A DNA stretch of 64,000 bases, from assembly GCF_020907405.1 (NCBI RefSeq), contig NZ_JAJJOE010000007.1, forward strand, positions 62,001 through 126,000, given 5' to 3'. Numbering within the stretch: position 1 is the stretch's first letter; each line of letters starts with the position of its first letter. The position numbers and the translations under genes are program-made. The notes under the pieces were generated by a model. The model saw nothing but the letters and a program-made list of their open reading frames with translations. It had not been told where the DNA came from and searched no databases. The stretch is from Arthrobacter sp. zg-Y769 (GTDB taxonomy: Bacteria > Actinomycetota > Actinomycetes > Actinomycetales > Micrococcaceae). This document shows, piece by piece, positions 52,666-61,059 of the stretch.

Positions 52666-54690
52666 CTAGGCTAGGCCGCGCCGGTCCAGCAGCGGCTGGA
52701 TCTGCGCATCGCGGCCGCGGAAGTTCCGGAACGCCTGCAGCGGGTCGATGCTGTTGCCGCGGGACAGCAGCTCCGTGCGGAAACGGTTCCCGTTCTCCCG
52801 GGTCAGGCCGCCGTTCTCCCGGAACCACTCGACCGTGTCGGCGTCGAGCACTTCGCTCCAGATGTACGCGTAGTAGGAGGCAGCGTAACCGCCGGCAAAG
52901 ATGTGCTTGAAGTAGCCGGTCCGGTAGCGCGGCGGAACCAGGTCCAGGTCGACGCCGGCCGCTGCCAAGGCCGCGGCCTCGAAGGCTTCCGGATCCTCCA
53001 CCGTTTCGCCCGGGGCGAGTTCGTGCCAGGCCAGGTCCAGCAGGGCGGCGCCCAGGTACTCGGTGGTGGAGAACCCTTCGCCCCAGACGGCCGCCGCATT
53101 CACCTTGTCGATGACGTCCTGCGGCAGCGGCTCCCCGGTGACGTGGTGCTTCGCGAAGTTGCTGACCACCTCCGGCCACAGCATCCACATCTCGTTGACC
53201 TGCGACGGGTATTCCACGAAGTCGCGCGGTACGGCGGTGCCGGAGAACTGCGGATAGGTGACGTCCGAGAACAGTCCATGCAGCGCATGGCCGAATTCGT
53301 GGAACGCCGTAACCACCTCGCCGAAGCTCAGCAGCGTGGGCTCGCCGGCTGCGGGCCTGGAAATGTTCAGGTTGTTGATGACCACGGGCTGGGCGTCCAG
53401 CAGCCGGGACTGGTGGACCACGGAATTCATCCAGGCGCCGCCGTTCTTGGTGTCCCGGGTGTAGTAGTCGCCCAGGAACAGGCCCAGCCCGGTGCCGTCG
53501 TCGTCCTTGACCTCCCAGACCCGGACATCCGGGTGGTAGCCCGCGAGGTCAGTCCGTTCGGTGAAGGTCAGCCCGTAGAGGCGGTTGGCGGCGTAGAAGA
53601 CCCCGTCAGTGAGAACGCGCTCCAGCTCGAAGTACGGGCGTAGGGCGGAGGAGTCGACGTCGAATTTCTCCCGCCGGACCTGCTCGGAGTAGTACGCCCA
53701 GTCCCAGGCGGCCAGATCGTGTCCGTCCCGGCGGGCCGCTTCGCGCAGTTCTTCGGCTTCGGCCTTGGCATTGCGGACGGCTGCAGGGGCGAGCTTGTCC
53801 AGCATTGCGTGGATCGCGTCCAGGGACGGTGCGGTCTGGTCATCGGTGCCGTACTCGGCATGGCTGGTGAAACCGAGCAGTGCAGCCTTCTCGGCCCGCA
53901 GCGCGGCCATTTCCGCGGCGAGGGCAAGCGTGTTCCCGTCATTGTTCCGGAAACCGCGGTTCCGGGCGGCTTCGTGCAGCCGGCGGCGGGTTTCCCGGTT
54001 CGTCAGCGACGCCAGGGCTGGCTGCGGGGTAGGCAGCACGAGGGACAGCAGGTACTTGCCGTCATGGCCGGCGTCCGTTGCGGCGGTGGCTGCCGCCGCG
54101 ACGTCGTCGTCGGCCAGGCCGTCCAGCTCGGCGGCGTCCTCCACCACCAGGGCGGAATCGTTGGTGTCCTTCAGCAGGCGCTGGGAGAACTGCGTGCCCA
54201 GTTCCGACAGGCGCGTGTTCAGTTCGCGCATGCGGGCCTGGCCGGCGTCGTCCAGCTGCGCGCCGGCGCGGATGAACCGGCGGCGGTACTCGGACACGAG
54301 ACGGACCTGCTCATCATCGAGGCCGGCGGTTTCTGCCGCGATGGCCTCCACCCGGTCAAAGAGCTGCCGGTTCAGGTAAACGGCATCCTCATGGGCGGCG
54401 AGCCGTGGCCCGACCTCCTGCTGGATCCGCTGCACGCCGTCGGTGGCGTGCGCGGCGCAGAGAGTGAAGAAGACGACGGCGGTGCGTCCCAGCTCCTGGC
54501 CCGAGGACTCCAGAGCCGCGATGGTGTTCTCGAAGTCAGGGGCCTGGGGGTTCGCCGCAATGCGGTCAATCTCTTCGGCGTGGCCGGAAATCCCGGAGTC
54601 AAAGGCGGGCAGGAAAACGTCTTCGTTGATCTGCTCGAACGGGGGCAGCTGGTACGGCAGGCTACTCGGGTAAAGGAAAGGGTTGTCCAT
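52666..54690 (-). CDS. M3 family metallopeptidase (oligopeptidase A/Dcp type)
   Basis: A 674-residue cytosolic zinc peptidase. The active site AFHEFGHALHGLF is intact, with the downstream Glu ligand in PSQVNEMWM. The helical N-terminal half closes the cavity. It degrades short peptides. The ATG at 54690 (MDNPFLYPSSLPYQLPPF) is the usual start in this family. It is convergent with pgsA and divergent from the CapA gene. Confidence 0.93.
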   Translation of the reverse strand: MDNPFLYPSSLPYQLPPFEQINEDVFLPAFDSGISGHAEEIDRIAANPQAPDFENTIAALESSGQELGRTAVVFFTLCAAHATDGVQRIQQEVGPRLAAHEDAVYLNRQLFDRVEAIAAETAGLDDEQVRLVSEYRRRFIRAGAQLDDAGQARMRELNTRLSELGTQFSQRLLKDTNDSALVVEDAAELDGLADDDVAAAATAATDAGHDGKYLLSLVLPTPQPALASLTNRETRRRLHEAARNRGFRNNDGNTLALAAEMAALRAEKAALLGFTSHAEYGTDDQTAPSLDAIHAMLDKLAPAAVRNAKAEAEELREAARRDGHDLAAWDWAYYSEQVRREKFDVDSSALRPYFELERVLTDGVFYAANRLYGLTFTERTDLAGYHPDVRVWEVKDDDGTGLGLFLGDYYTRDTKNGGAWMNSVVHQSRLLDAQPVVINNLNISRPAAGEPTLLSFGEVVTAFHEFGHALHGLFSDVTYPQFSGTAVPRDFVEYPSQVNEMWMLWPEVVSNFAKHHVTGEPLPQDVIDKVNAAAVWGEGFSTTEYLGAALLDLAWHELAPGETVEDPEAFEAAALAAAGVDLDLVPPRYRTGYFKHIFAGGYAASYYAYIWSEVLDADTVEWFRENGGLTRENGNRFRTELLSRGNSIDPLQAFRNFRGRDAQIQPLLDRRGLA

Positions 54691-54807
54691 AAAGCCCAAG
54701 AGTGGCACAGCGGAGCATCCCGCTCCAACCCGGCGCTGCAGTAGGATCGGTCCGATTCCCCGTCGCCCGCAGCCCGCAGGCCTGGGGTGACAAGCCTGGG
54801 GGAGTTC

Positions 54808-56121
54808 ATGAAACGCAACCTTGACGTTCATACTGCGGGGTTTCGCGGGGCGGGGCTGCGCCGCTGGCGGGGGCTGCGCCGCCTGCGGGGGCTGGCAGCG
54901 GTGCTGGTGGCGGCCCTGCTGATCGGCGGGTGCATGGCGGACCGCGGAGACGGACCGGAGGGCGGCGAGGATCGGGACGCCGGTGGGCCGTCGTCGTCAT
55001 TACCGTCAGGGTCGATACCGTCCGCCGAGTCGCCGTCCGCGTCTGCCGGCAGCCCCGGTAAAGGGCCTGCCTGCCCCACGGAGAACTGCTTTACCCTGAT
55101 GCTCGCCGGAGACCTGCTGGTCCATCCGCAGCTGTGGGAGCAGGCTGCGGCGGATGCGGCTGCCACCGGGAAAGGACCGCTGGACTTCGAGCCGCTGCTG
55201 GCCGGGCAGCGTACGTACATTTCCGTCTCGGACCTGGCCGTGTGCCACATGGAAACCCCGGTGGCCGAACCGGACGGACCGTATGCGGGGTACCCGATGT
55301 TCAACGTGCCTCCCCAGATCCTCACGGCGGCGGACGCCGTCGGCTACTCCGGCTGCACGACCGCCAGCAACCACACCATTGATGCCGGCACGGAAGGGCT
55401 GAACCGGACGCTGGGCGTGCTGGATTCCCTTGGGCTGGCGCACACCGGGTCGTACGCCGCGGAGGCCGGTGCCGGCGCACCCATGTTCCTGTCCGCTCCG
55501 GCCGGGGACCTCGCCGTCGTCGAGGCAACCTACGGCCTGAACGGGCTGGTTGCCGAGTACCCGTGGCAGGTGGATCTGCTCGACGCCCCGGCGATGATCG
55601 CCAAGGCGAAGGCAGCCCGTGCGGAGGGGGCCGACGTCGTCGTCGCGGCCATCCATGCCGGTGAGGAATACGCGTCGGTGCCCAATGCCCAGCAGATCGA
55701 AACGGCGCACGCGCTGGCCGACAGCGGCGAGTTCGACTTCATTTACGGCCACCACACGCATTCGATCCTGCCGATCGAGAACTACAACGGCACGTGGATT
55801 GTGTACGGGCTTGGCAATGCCGTGACGGAGCTTTCGCCCTGGTACGACGTCAACAATGAAGGCCTGATTGTCCGGGCACAGTTTGCCCGCGACGACGCCG
55901 GGGCCTGGACAGTGAGCGACCTCGCCTGGGCATCGTCGGTGATTGTGCGGGATCCGTACCGGTGGTGTTCCGTTGCCGGGGACCTGCCGCAGGGGGAGTG
56001 CGCGCCGCCGGCCCAGCAGGCGGCCGTGCGGGCGCGGACCATACCGGTGGTGGAGTCCCTGGGAGCGGCCGACGCCGGGGCGCATGAGTGGCTGGTGACG
56101 CAGGACGGCGGGGGCGGGTAG
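54808..56121 (+). CDS. CapA family lipoprotein
   Basis: A 437-residue protein. The signal is Arg-rich (AGLRRWRGLRRLRGLAAVLVAALLIGGC) with lipobox IGGC, then a Ser/Pro-rich spacer. From about residue 100 comes a CapA/PgsA-type metallophosphatase-like domain: LAGDLLVH, NHTIDAG and YGHHTHSILPIENYNGTWIVYGLGNAV. It may act in surface polymer (poly-gamma-glutamate-like) handling; no capBC genes are near. The ATG at 54808 follows GGGGGAG. Confidence 0.9.
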   Translation: MKRNLDVHTAGFRGAGLRRWRGLRRLRGLAAVLVAALLIGGCMADRGDGPEGGEDRDAGGPSSSLPSGSIPSAESPSASAGSPGKGPACPTENCFTLMLAGDLLVHPQLWEQAAADAAATGKGPLDFEPLLAGQRTYISVSDLAVCHMETPVAEPDGPYAGYPMFNVPPQILTAADAVGYSGCTTASNHTIDAGTEGLNRTLGVLDSLGLAHTGSYAAEAGAGAPMFLSAPAGDLAVVEATYGLNGLVAEYPWQVDLLDAPAMIAKAKAARAEGADVVVAAIHAGEEYASVPNAQQIETAHALADSGEFDFIYGHHTHSILPIENYNGTWIVYGLGNAVTELSPWYDVNNEGLIVRAQFARDDAGAWTVSDLAWASSVIVRDPYRWCSVAGDLPQGECAPPAQQAAVRARTIPVVESLGAADAGAHEWLVTQDGGGG

Positions 56122-56172
56122 CGGCGGGGGCGTGGTGGGGTTGCGGGGTGTCGGGGTGTTGCGTGGGTGTCG

Positions 56173-56891
56173 CTAGGCCGGGTTGGTGAGCACGATCCAC
56201 TCCGGCGAATCCTGCGCACCGGACTTCCATCCCAGTTCCCCCAGCACTGATCGACCGTAAATCCTGCGGCTTCCAACCCTGCGGTTACCGTGTCCCAGGC
56301 GGGGAAGCGCAGTGTCTCGGTCGTCGTCCAGGTTCCGGATCCGTTGGTCCAGGTATCCGTGTGCGTGACCAGGTCGTCCCTGCGCTGGACGGTCTGGCTG
56401 ACTGTTCCTCCACTGGTGGTATGCGTGCCCTGCCACCGGCGCCAGGCTTCAACGGCCGGGTTGCGTACTTCGAAGGCCAGCCGACCTCCGGGCCTCAGCG
56501 CGCGTCCGGCCTGAGTGAGCACTGCTGCCCATGAAGCATCATCGAGGAAATACTGGGCAACGTGGCCGGTCATCAGAACCAGATCGGCCCAGGCCGCCGG
56601 AAGGTGTTCGGCGGTTCCCCGGATCCAGGACACGGCGTCGGCGTGTGGCTGGGACGCAGCGAGCGACACCATGGTTTCTTCCGGTTCGACACCGGTCACC
56701 TCATACCCTTGCCCGGCCAACAGGCTTCAGAGCAGACCTGTTCCCGATCCGATGTCCGCAACGCGGCGGGCTCCCAGCGTTGCGGCCAGGGACAGGTAGA
56801 ACGGTAGGTCCTGCCGGGCTTTGGTATCGACGTCGTAAGCGGCTGCAAGTTCAGGGACGGCGTAGTAGTTCCCGGGGTTCGATGCAGTCAT
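56173..56891 (-). pseudogene. SAM-dependent methyltransferase with nonsense and frameshift lesions
   Basis: The frame opens MTASNPGNYYAVPELAAAYD at 56891 and carries the SAM motif VADIGSGTGLL. A TGA at 56729-56727 then cuts it, exactly where the family usually has Gly; the same frame continues with SLLAGQGYEVTGVEPEETM. Near 56212-56216 one base is missing, since DSPEWIVLTNPA and the stop at 56173 are in another frame. Two separate lesions argue for a true pseudogene. It would have been about 239 residues. Flank 56892-57173 holds no gene until the SOS box. Confidence 0.88.
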
Positions 56892-57165
56892 GCGGCTCGT
56901 TTCATTCGGAGTTGCCTCTTCATTCGCGGGACCGGAGGACTTCGGTTTGGGTACGTGCCCGAACGCTAGCACGCGGCGAACCGGGTGCCGACGGCTGGGT
57001 CGACTGCACGCCTCCAACGAGCACCCGGGATCGGCCGATGCCGGCAGGAACCTACCCAGCCCTTTCAAGTGTTTCCGCAGGTCAGGGTGGGGGTACTCGG
57101 AACGATGGGTAGTTTTCCACAAGGACGAAAAATCCTATTGCGGGCTTGGTTTTGAGCCCATAGCA

Positions 57166-57181
57166 TCGAACACATGTTCGA
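57166..57181. promoter_or_regulatory. SOS (LexA) box overlapping the HNH start codon
   Basis: TCGAACACATGTTCGA is a perfect consensus match. The ATG of the HNH gene (57174-57176) is in its middle. A -10 box, TAGCAT, lies at 57161-57166, 7 nt before the ATG. Confidence 0.92.
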
Positions 57182-58718
57182 ATCAAATCGGGACTATCCA
57201 CCACCTGTCGATGGTGTTGAGCTCTGCTTCAGTACGGCCCCTGGACGCCGCGGTGGCAGCAGCGGGCCGGCATCCGTGCCAGCGCTGTCCGCCCGTGAGT
57301 GCCCTGGTCCGGAAACTCCCGACGAGGCGCATTGCGGCAATGAATCCTCATCCTCGCCGGTCACCACGTGGATTGCAGAACTGTCGTCCGCGCGGGTCCT
57401 GGAGGCGATCGCCTCCGATACGGACGCGGGACTGATAAACCGGCTGCGCGAACTGGAAGAACTCAAGGCTGCTGCTTCAGCTGCCCAGGTCCGGGTTGCC
57501 GCCGCTTTCGATTCTTCCGTACGTGCAGCACATGCCCGTTCCGGGGTTCCCCTGGAGCAGCAGGGGAGAGGCATTGCAGCTCAAATCGCCCTCGCCCGAC
57601 GTGAATCGCCTGCACGGGGCGGGCGGATTCTTGGCTTTTCCAAGGCATTGGCACATGAAATGCCGTGCACGCTCCGGGCGCTGTCCGAGGGCAGACTCAG
57701 CGAATGGCGGGCAACGCTGCTGGTCCGCGAGACGGCATGCCTGTCGGTATCCGACCGTCGTCTGGTGGACCGCGAGGTAGCCGGAGACCCTGCAGGGCTC
57801 GAGGGCTTGGGGGACGGACGCCTGATTGGCCGGATCCGGAAAATAACCTACCGGATCGATCAGGAGGCGCTGGTCCGCCGGGCCTCCAAGGCCCAGGCGG
57901 ACCGTTATGTTTCCTGTCGGCCTGCCCCGGACACCATGACCTACCTGACCGGCCTATTGCCGGTGGCCCAGGGTGTTGCCGTATTTGCCGCCCTTAGCCG
58001 TGAAGCAGATTCCCTCCGGGCACATGGCGATGCACGCGGCCGGGGCCAAATCATGGCGGACACGCTGGTTGAAAGAATCACCGGCCTTACCCAAGCTGAC
58101 CGTGTGCCGCTGGAGGTCCAACTTGTTATGACCGACCGTGCGCTTCTTGCGGGCTCGGATGAGCCGGCCTACCTCCAGGGATACGGTGTGGTACCGGCCA
58201 TGTGGGCACGCGACGCGGTGCGAAAAACGGGAAGCCGCAAGGCCGGAGGGTTCACCGCCGAGAGCGTCAGCCCCGGCGGTGGAGGGACAGGAAAGGACCG
58301 GTCGCACAAAGCCGGACACGAAGAACCGACCGGCCGGTGCGGAGTATCTGCAGCGCCGGACCTCTGGCTCCGGCGCCTTTATACGGCCCCGACCTCAGGT
58401 GAACTCATCGGCCTGGACTCCAAGGCGCGGTTTGTCCCTGAATCGTTGGCGAGGTTCATCTCCGTGAGGGATCAAACCTGCCGGACACCGTGGTGCAACG
58501 CCCCAATACGGCACCGCGACCACATCCGTCCGCACCGTATCGGCGGCAGGACAAACGTCGAAAACCTGCAGGGCCTGTGCGAAGCCTGCAACCAGGCCAA
58601 GGAAGCACCAGGCTGGCGGGCAAGGAGTGTTGGAAGTCCGGGCCGGCACACGGTCGAAATCACCACGCCCACTGGATATACCTACCAATCCACGGCGCCA
58701 CCGCTGCCGGGCACCTGA
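57174..58718 (+). CDS. DUF222/HNH endonuclease (13E12-like)
   Basis: A 514-residue protein. The middle is a DUF222 domain (LAHEMPCTLRALSEGRLSEWRATLLVRET, MADTLVERITG). The C-terminus is an HNH nuclease (CRTPWCNAPIRHRDHIRPHRIGGRTNVENLQGLCEACNQAKE). The family is the mycobacterial REP13E12 type, some of whose members have SOS boxes. The role is not settled: a selfish element or DNA repair nuclease. The start ATG lies inside a perfect SOS box, with a leaderless promoter. The first 60 residues are disordered. Confidence 0.9.
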   Translation: MFESNRDYPPPVDGVELCFSTAPGRRGGSSGPASVPALSARECPGPETPDEAHCGNESSSSPVTTWIAELSSARVLEAIASDTDAGLINRLRELEELKAAASAAQVRVAAAFDSSVRAAHARSGVPLEQQGRGIAAQIALARRESPARGGRILGFSKALAHEMPCTLRALSEGRLSEWRATLLVRETACLSVSDRRLVDREVAGDPAGLEGLGDGRLIGRIRKITYRIDQEALVRRASKAQADRYVSCRPAPDTMTYLTGLLPVAQGVAVFAALSREADSLRAHGDARGRGQIMADTLVERITGLTQADRVPLEVQLVMTDRALLAGSDEPAYLQGYGVVPAMWARDAVRKTGSRKAGGFTAESVSPGGGGTGKDRSHKAGHEEPTGRCGVSAAPDLWLRRLYTAPTSGELIGLDSKARFVPESLARFISVRDQTCRTPWCNAPIRHRDHIRPHRIGGRTNVENLQGLCEACNQAKEAPGWRARSVGSPGRHTVEITTPTGYTYQSTAPPLPGT

Positions 58719-58834
58719 TCGTTTGAGCCGCAGCGCAAAATCGCGGGTGTGCGCATTGATGCTGCCGTAGACGGCGTGCATACTCAGATTTCAAGCAGAT
58801 GCAGGACGAGCCCCGACCGAACCCTAGGAGTGAC

Positions 58835-59149
58835 ATGTCTGGTGCAACACTGGCGAAGTCCGCGATGCGGTTCGGCACGCGGTTCGGTATCGCAGCGGTC
58901 GTCCTCCTCGTCCTGGGTCCGTTCATCAACAGGAACTTCGGTATAGGAGACGGTCTGAACTACCTGCACCTTCCCGCGCTCTGGGAAGAAGCACCCGTCG
59001 CTGTGCTGGTATCGCTGATCTATCTGCTTCTCCTGGTTACGTCCATGTTGCTCTCCGCCATGCTCATCACGACCTCCCTGGTCATTCGTCACAGCGAAGC
59101 AAGTGGACAGGCAACGATGAACAAGGACTCAACCTCCACCGGGTTCTGA
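58835..59149 (+). CDS. small membrane protein, 104 aa
   Basis: Two membrane helices (FGIAAVVLLVLGPFI and VLVSLIYLLLLVTSMLLSAMLITTSL) flank a short loop, with a polar tail. The ATG at 58835 follows AGGAG; an upstream ATG at 58799 would add 12 polar residues. No family recognised. Confidence 0.65.
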   Translation: MSGATLAKSAMRFGTRFGIAAVVLLVLGPFINRNFGIGDGLNYLHLPALWEEAPVAVLVSLIYLLLLVTSMLLSAMLITTSLVIRHSEASGQATMNKDSTSTGF

Positions 59150-59164
59150 CCGGTACAACCACTT

Positions 59165-60316
59165 GTGCCCGTAACCGCCCTGCCCGCTTACGATGCCCCG
59201 GTGGAAACTTCGTTGAAGAAGTACGATGCCTACGTTCCCCGGACGCCGCCGCCAGCTGCGGACGACCCTGTTGTGCAGTGGCTGCTGCAAGGCGATCCAG
59301 CCATCCGCTGGCAGGTTTTACGTGACATTCTCGACGCCCAGTTGGATCAGGTGGTGGCTGAGCAGGCGCGGGTGGAGCACGAAGGGTGGGGCGCTGGACT
59401 GCTCGCGCTGCGGGCACCCGACGGACATTGGGCAAACGGGGCATGCTTCCCGGATACCGCCGCGTTCGCCGAGCGTACCGCGCAGGCCCTGGCTGCCGGC
59501 GAGCCACCGCCGCCGTTCCCGTCACCAGCCGCTGAACCAGACGCGGAACCGGCCGAGGGGCCAGTTGGGCAGCCCGGTGGGGAACCCGGGCAACCATGGA
59601 CCGCCACCTACCCGGTGCTGCTCGACCTGTGCCACTTGGGCATACCGCCGGACAGTGCGGTGATGCGGGAAACGGCCCGGCTTGTCGCCCACAATTGCCG
59701 GTGGGAGTACAACGGGTTGCCGTTCTTCGCCGGGGAAGTCGACTGCTGCATCAACGCCGGCACTATCCTGATCGGCACCTACCTGGGCATCGACGTCGAC
59801 CCGGTGGTGCAGCGGCTCGTGGCCGACCAGCTGCCTGACGGTGGCTGGAACTGCTGGGCCGAGACGCCTTCGGCGCCGGGATCTTTCGCCAGCACTCTTG
59901 ACGTGGTTGACGCGTTACTGAGGTGGGAGCGGCACACCGGTGGATCCGACGAGGTCCGCCGGGCCCGCCATGCCGGCGAGGAGTATCTGCTTCGCCGTAC
60001 CCTGTTCCGTTCATTGCGCACCGGCGGGGTGGTGAACCCACAATGGCTTCAGTTCTCCTACCCTCCACGCTGGCACTATGACCTGCTCAAGGCGGCGAGC
60101 TACTTCGCCCTGCGCGGCGGCCCGGCCGATCCGCGGCTGGTTGAGGCGATCGAACAAGTCCGTGCCAGGCGTCAGCCGGACGGACGCTGGCTGCTGGAGA
60201 ACACCCACCCCGGAGCGGTCCACTTACGATTCGAAGAACCCGATGGAACGCCGAGCCGGTGGAACACCCTCAGGGCACTGCGGGTCCTGCGCTGGTACGA
60301 CGCAGCAAGTCCCTAG
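59165..60316 (+). CDS. squalene-cyclase/prenyltransferase-like alpha-toroid protein
   Basis: A 383-residue protein of repeated helical pairs with QW-like motifs: DPAIRWQVLRD, APDGHWANGACFPDTAAF, LPDGGWNCWAE, RQPDGRWLLEN. It has half the length of a squalene-hopene cyclase, and no DxDD catalytic motif is seen. It may bind or cyclise an isoprenoid, or be a non-enzymatic toroid. A Pro/Glu-rich insert lies near residues 115-140. The GTG start at 59165 is tentative. Confidence 0.7.
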   Translation: MPVTALPAYDAPVETSLKKYDAYVPRTPPPAADDPVVQWLLQGDPAIRWQVLRDILDAQLDQVVAEQARVEHEGWGAGLLALRAPDGHWANGACFPDTAAFAERTAQALAAGEPPPPFPSPAAEPDAEPAEGPVGQPGGEPGQPWTATYPVLLDLCHLGIPPDSAVMRETARLVAHNCRWEYNGLPFFAGEVDCCINAGTILIGTYLGIDVDPVVQRLVADQLPDGGWNCWAETPSAPGSFASTLDVVDALLRWERHTGGSDEVRRARHAGEEYLLRRTLFRSLRTGGVVNPQWLQFSYPPRWHYDLLKAASYFALRGGPADPRLVEAIEQVRARRQPDGRWLLENTHPGAVHLRFEEPDGTPSRWNTLRALRVLRWYDAASP

Positions 60317-61059
60317 CGGGGCCGCTGCCCGGCGTGCTGGCGCGCCATCTCCGAAAGCTTCGACAGATCCGCCAGGTCCTGCTCCGAACGGGGAACAGGA
60401 GAGAAGCTTCCAAACTTACGTTCGGCAGCCTTCTCGATCAGGAAGTCGGCAATCGCCGGGTTCTTCGGAAGGAGGGAGCCGTGCAGGTAACTGGCAACCA
60501 CGTTCTTGTAGCGGGCGCCCTCGGTGCTGTCCTTGGTGTTGTTGCCTTCACCCTTGCGGATCTCGGCCAGCGGCTTCACGCCCGGGCCAAGGAACGTCTG
60601 TCCGCTGTGGTTCTCATAGCCGTGGATCTCGCCGAACTCTTCGCTAACGGAATGCACATTGCCGATCAGCCGCACGTCGCCGCCGTGGGTCTCCATGTCC
60701 AGGATGCCGATGCCCGGAATGAGCGCGCCCTCGTGCGTCTTAAAGAACCGTCCGAACAACTGGTACAGACCGCAGATCACCAGCATCGGCAGGCCGTCCT
60801 CGGCAAGCCCCTGCAGGGTGGGAGCCAGCTGCTGGAGATCCTGCTGGATCACCACCTGTCCGCTGTCCTGGCCGCCGCCGCCGACTATGATGTCGACGTC
60901 GGTCGGGAACACGTCCCCGGCGTTGTACTCCTCGACGACGGGCGTGTAGCCGTACCACTTCAGGCGCTGCTTGAGCACCAGCACGTTGCCCCAGTCGCCG
61001 TAAATGTTCATTTCCCGCGGATACAGCTGCAGGATCTTGATTGTGCGGTCCTCGGTCAT
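60313..61059 (-). CDS. gatD: lipid II amidotransferase glutaminase subunit GatD
   Basis: A 248-residue class I glutaminase-like protein. The nucleophile is Cys96 in VICGLYQLF, and the His is His193 in YLHGSLLPKN. With MurT it amidates D-Glu of lipid II to D-isoglutamine. It overlaps murT in an ATGA junction, so the subunits are coupled. Confidence 0.93.
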   Translation of the reverse strand: MTEDRTIKILQLYPREMNIYGDWGNVLVLKQRLKWYGYTPVVEEYNAGDVFPTDVDIIVGGGGQDSGQVVIQQDLQQLAPTLQGLAEDGLPMLVICGLYQLFGRFFKTHEGALIPGIGILDMETHGGDVRLIGNVHSVSEEFGEIHGYENHSGQTFLGPGVKPLAEIRKGEGNNTKDSTEGARYKNVVASYLHGSLLPKNPAIADFLIEKAAERKFGSFSPVPRSEQDLADLSKLSEMARQHAGQRPR

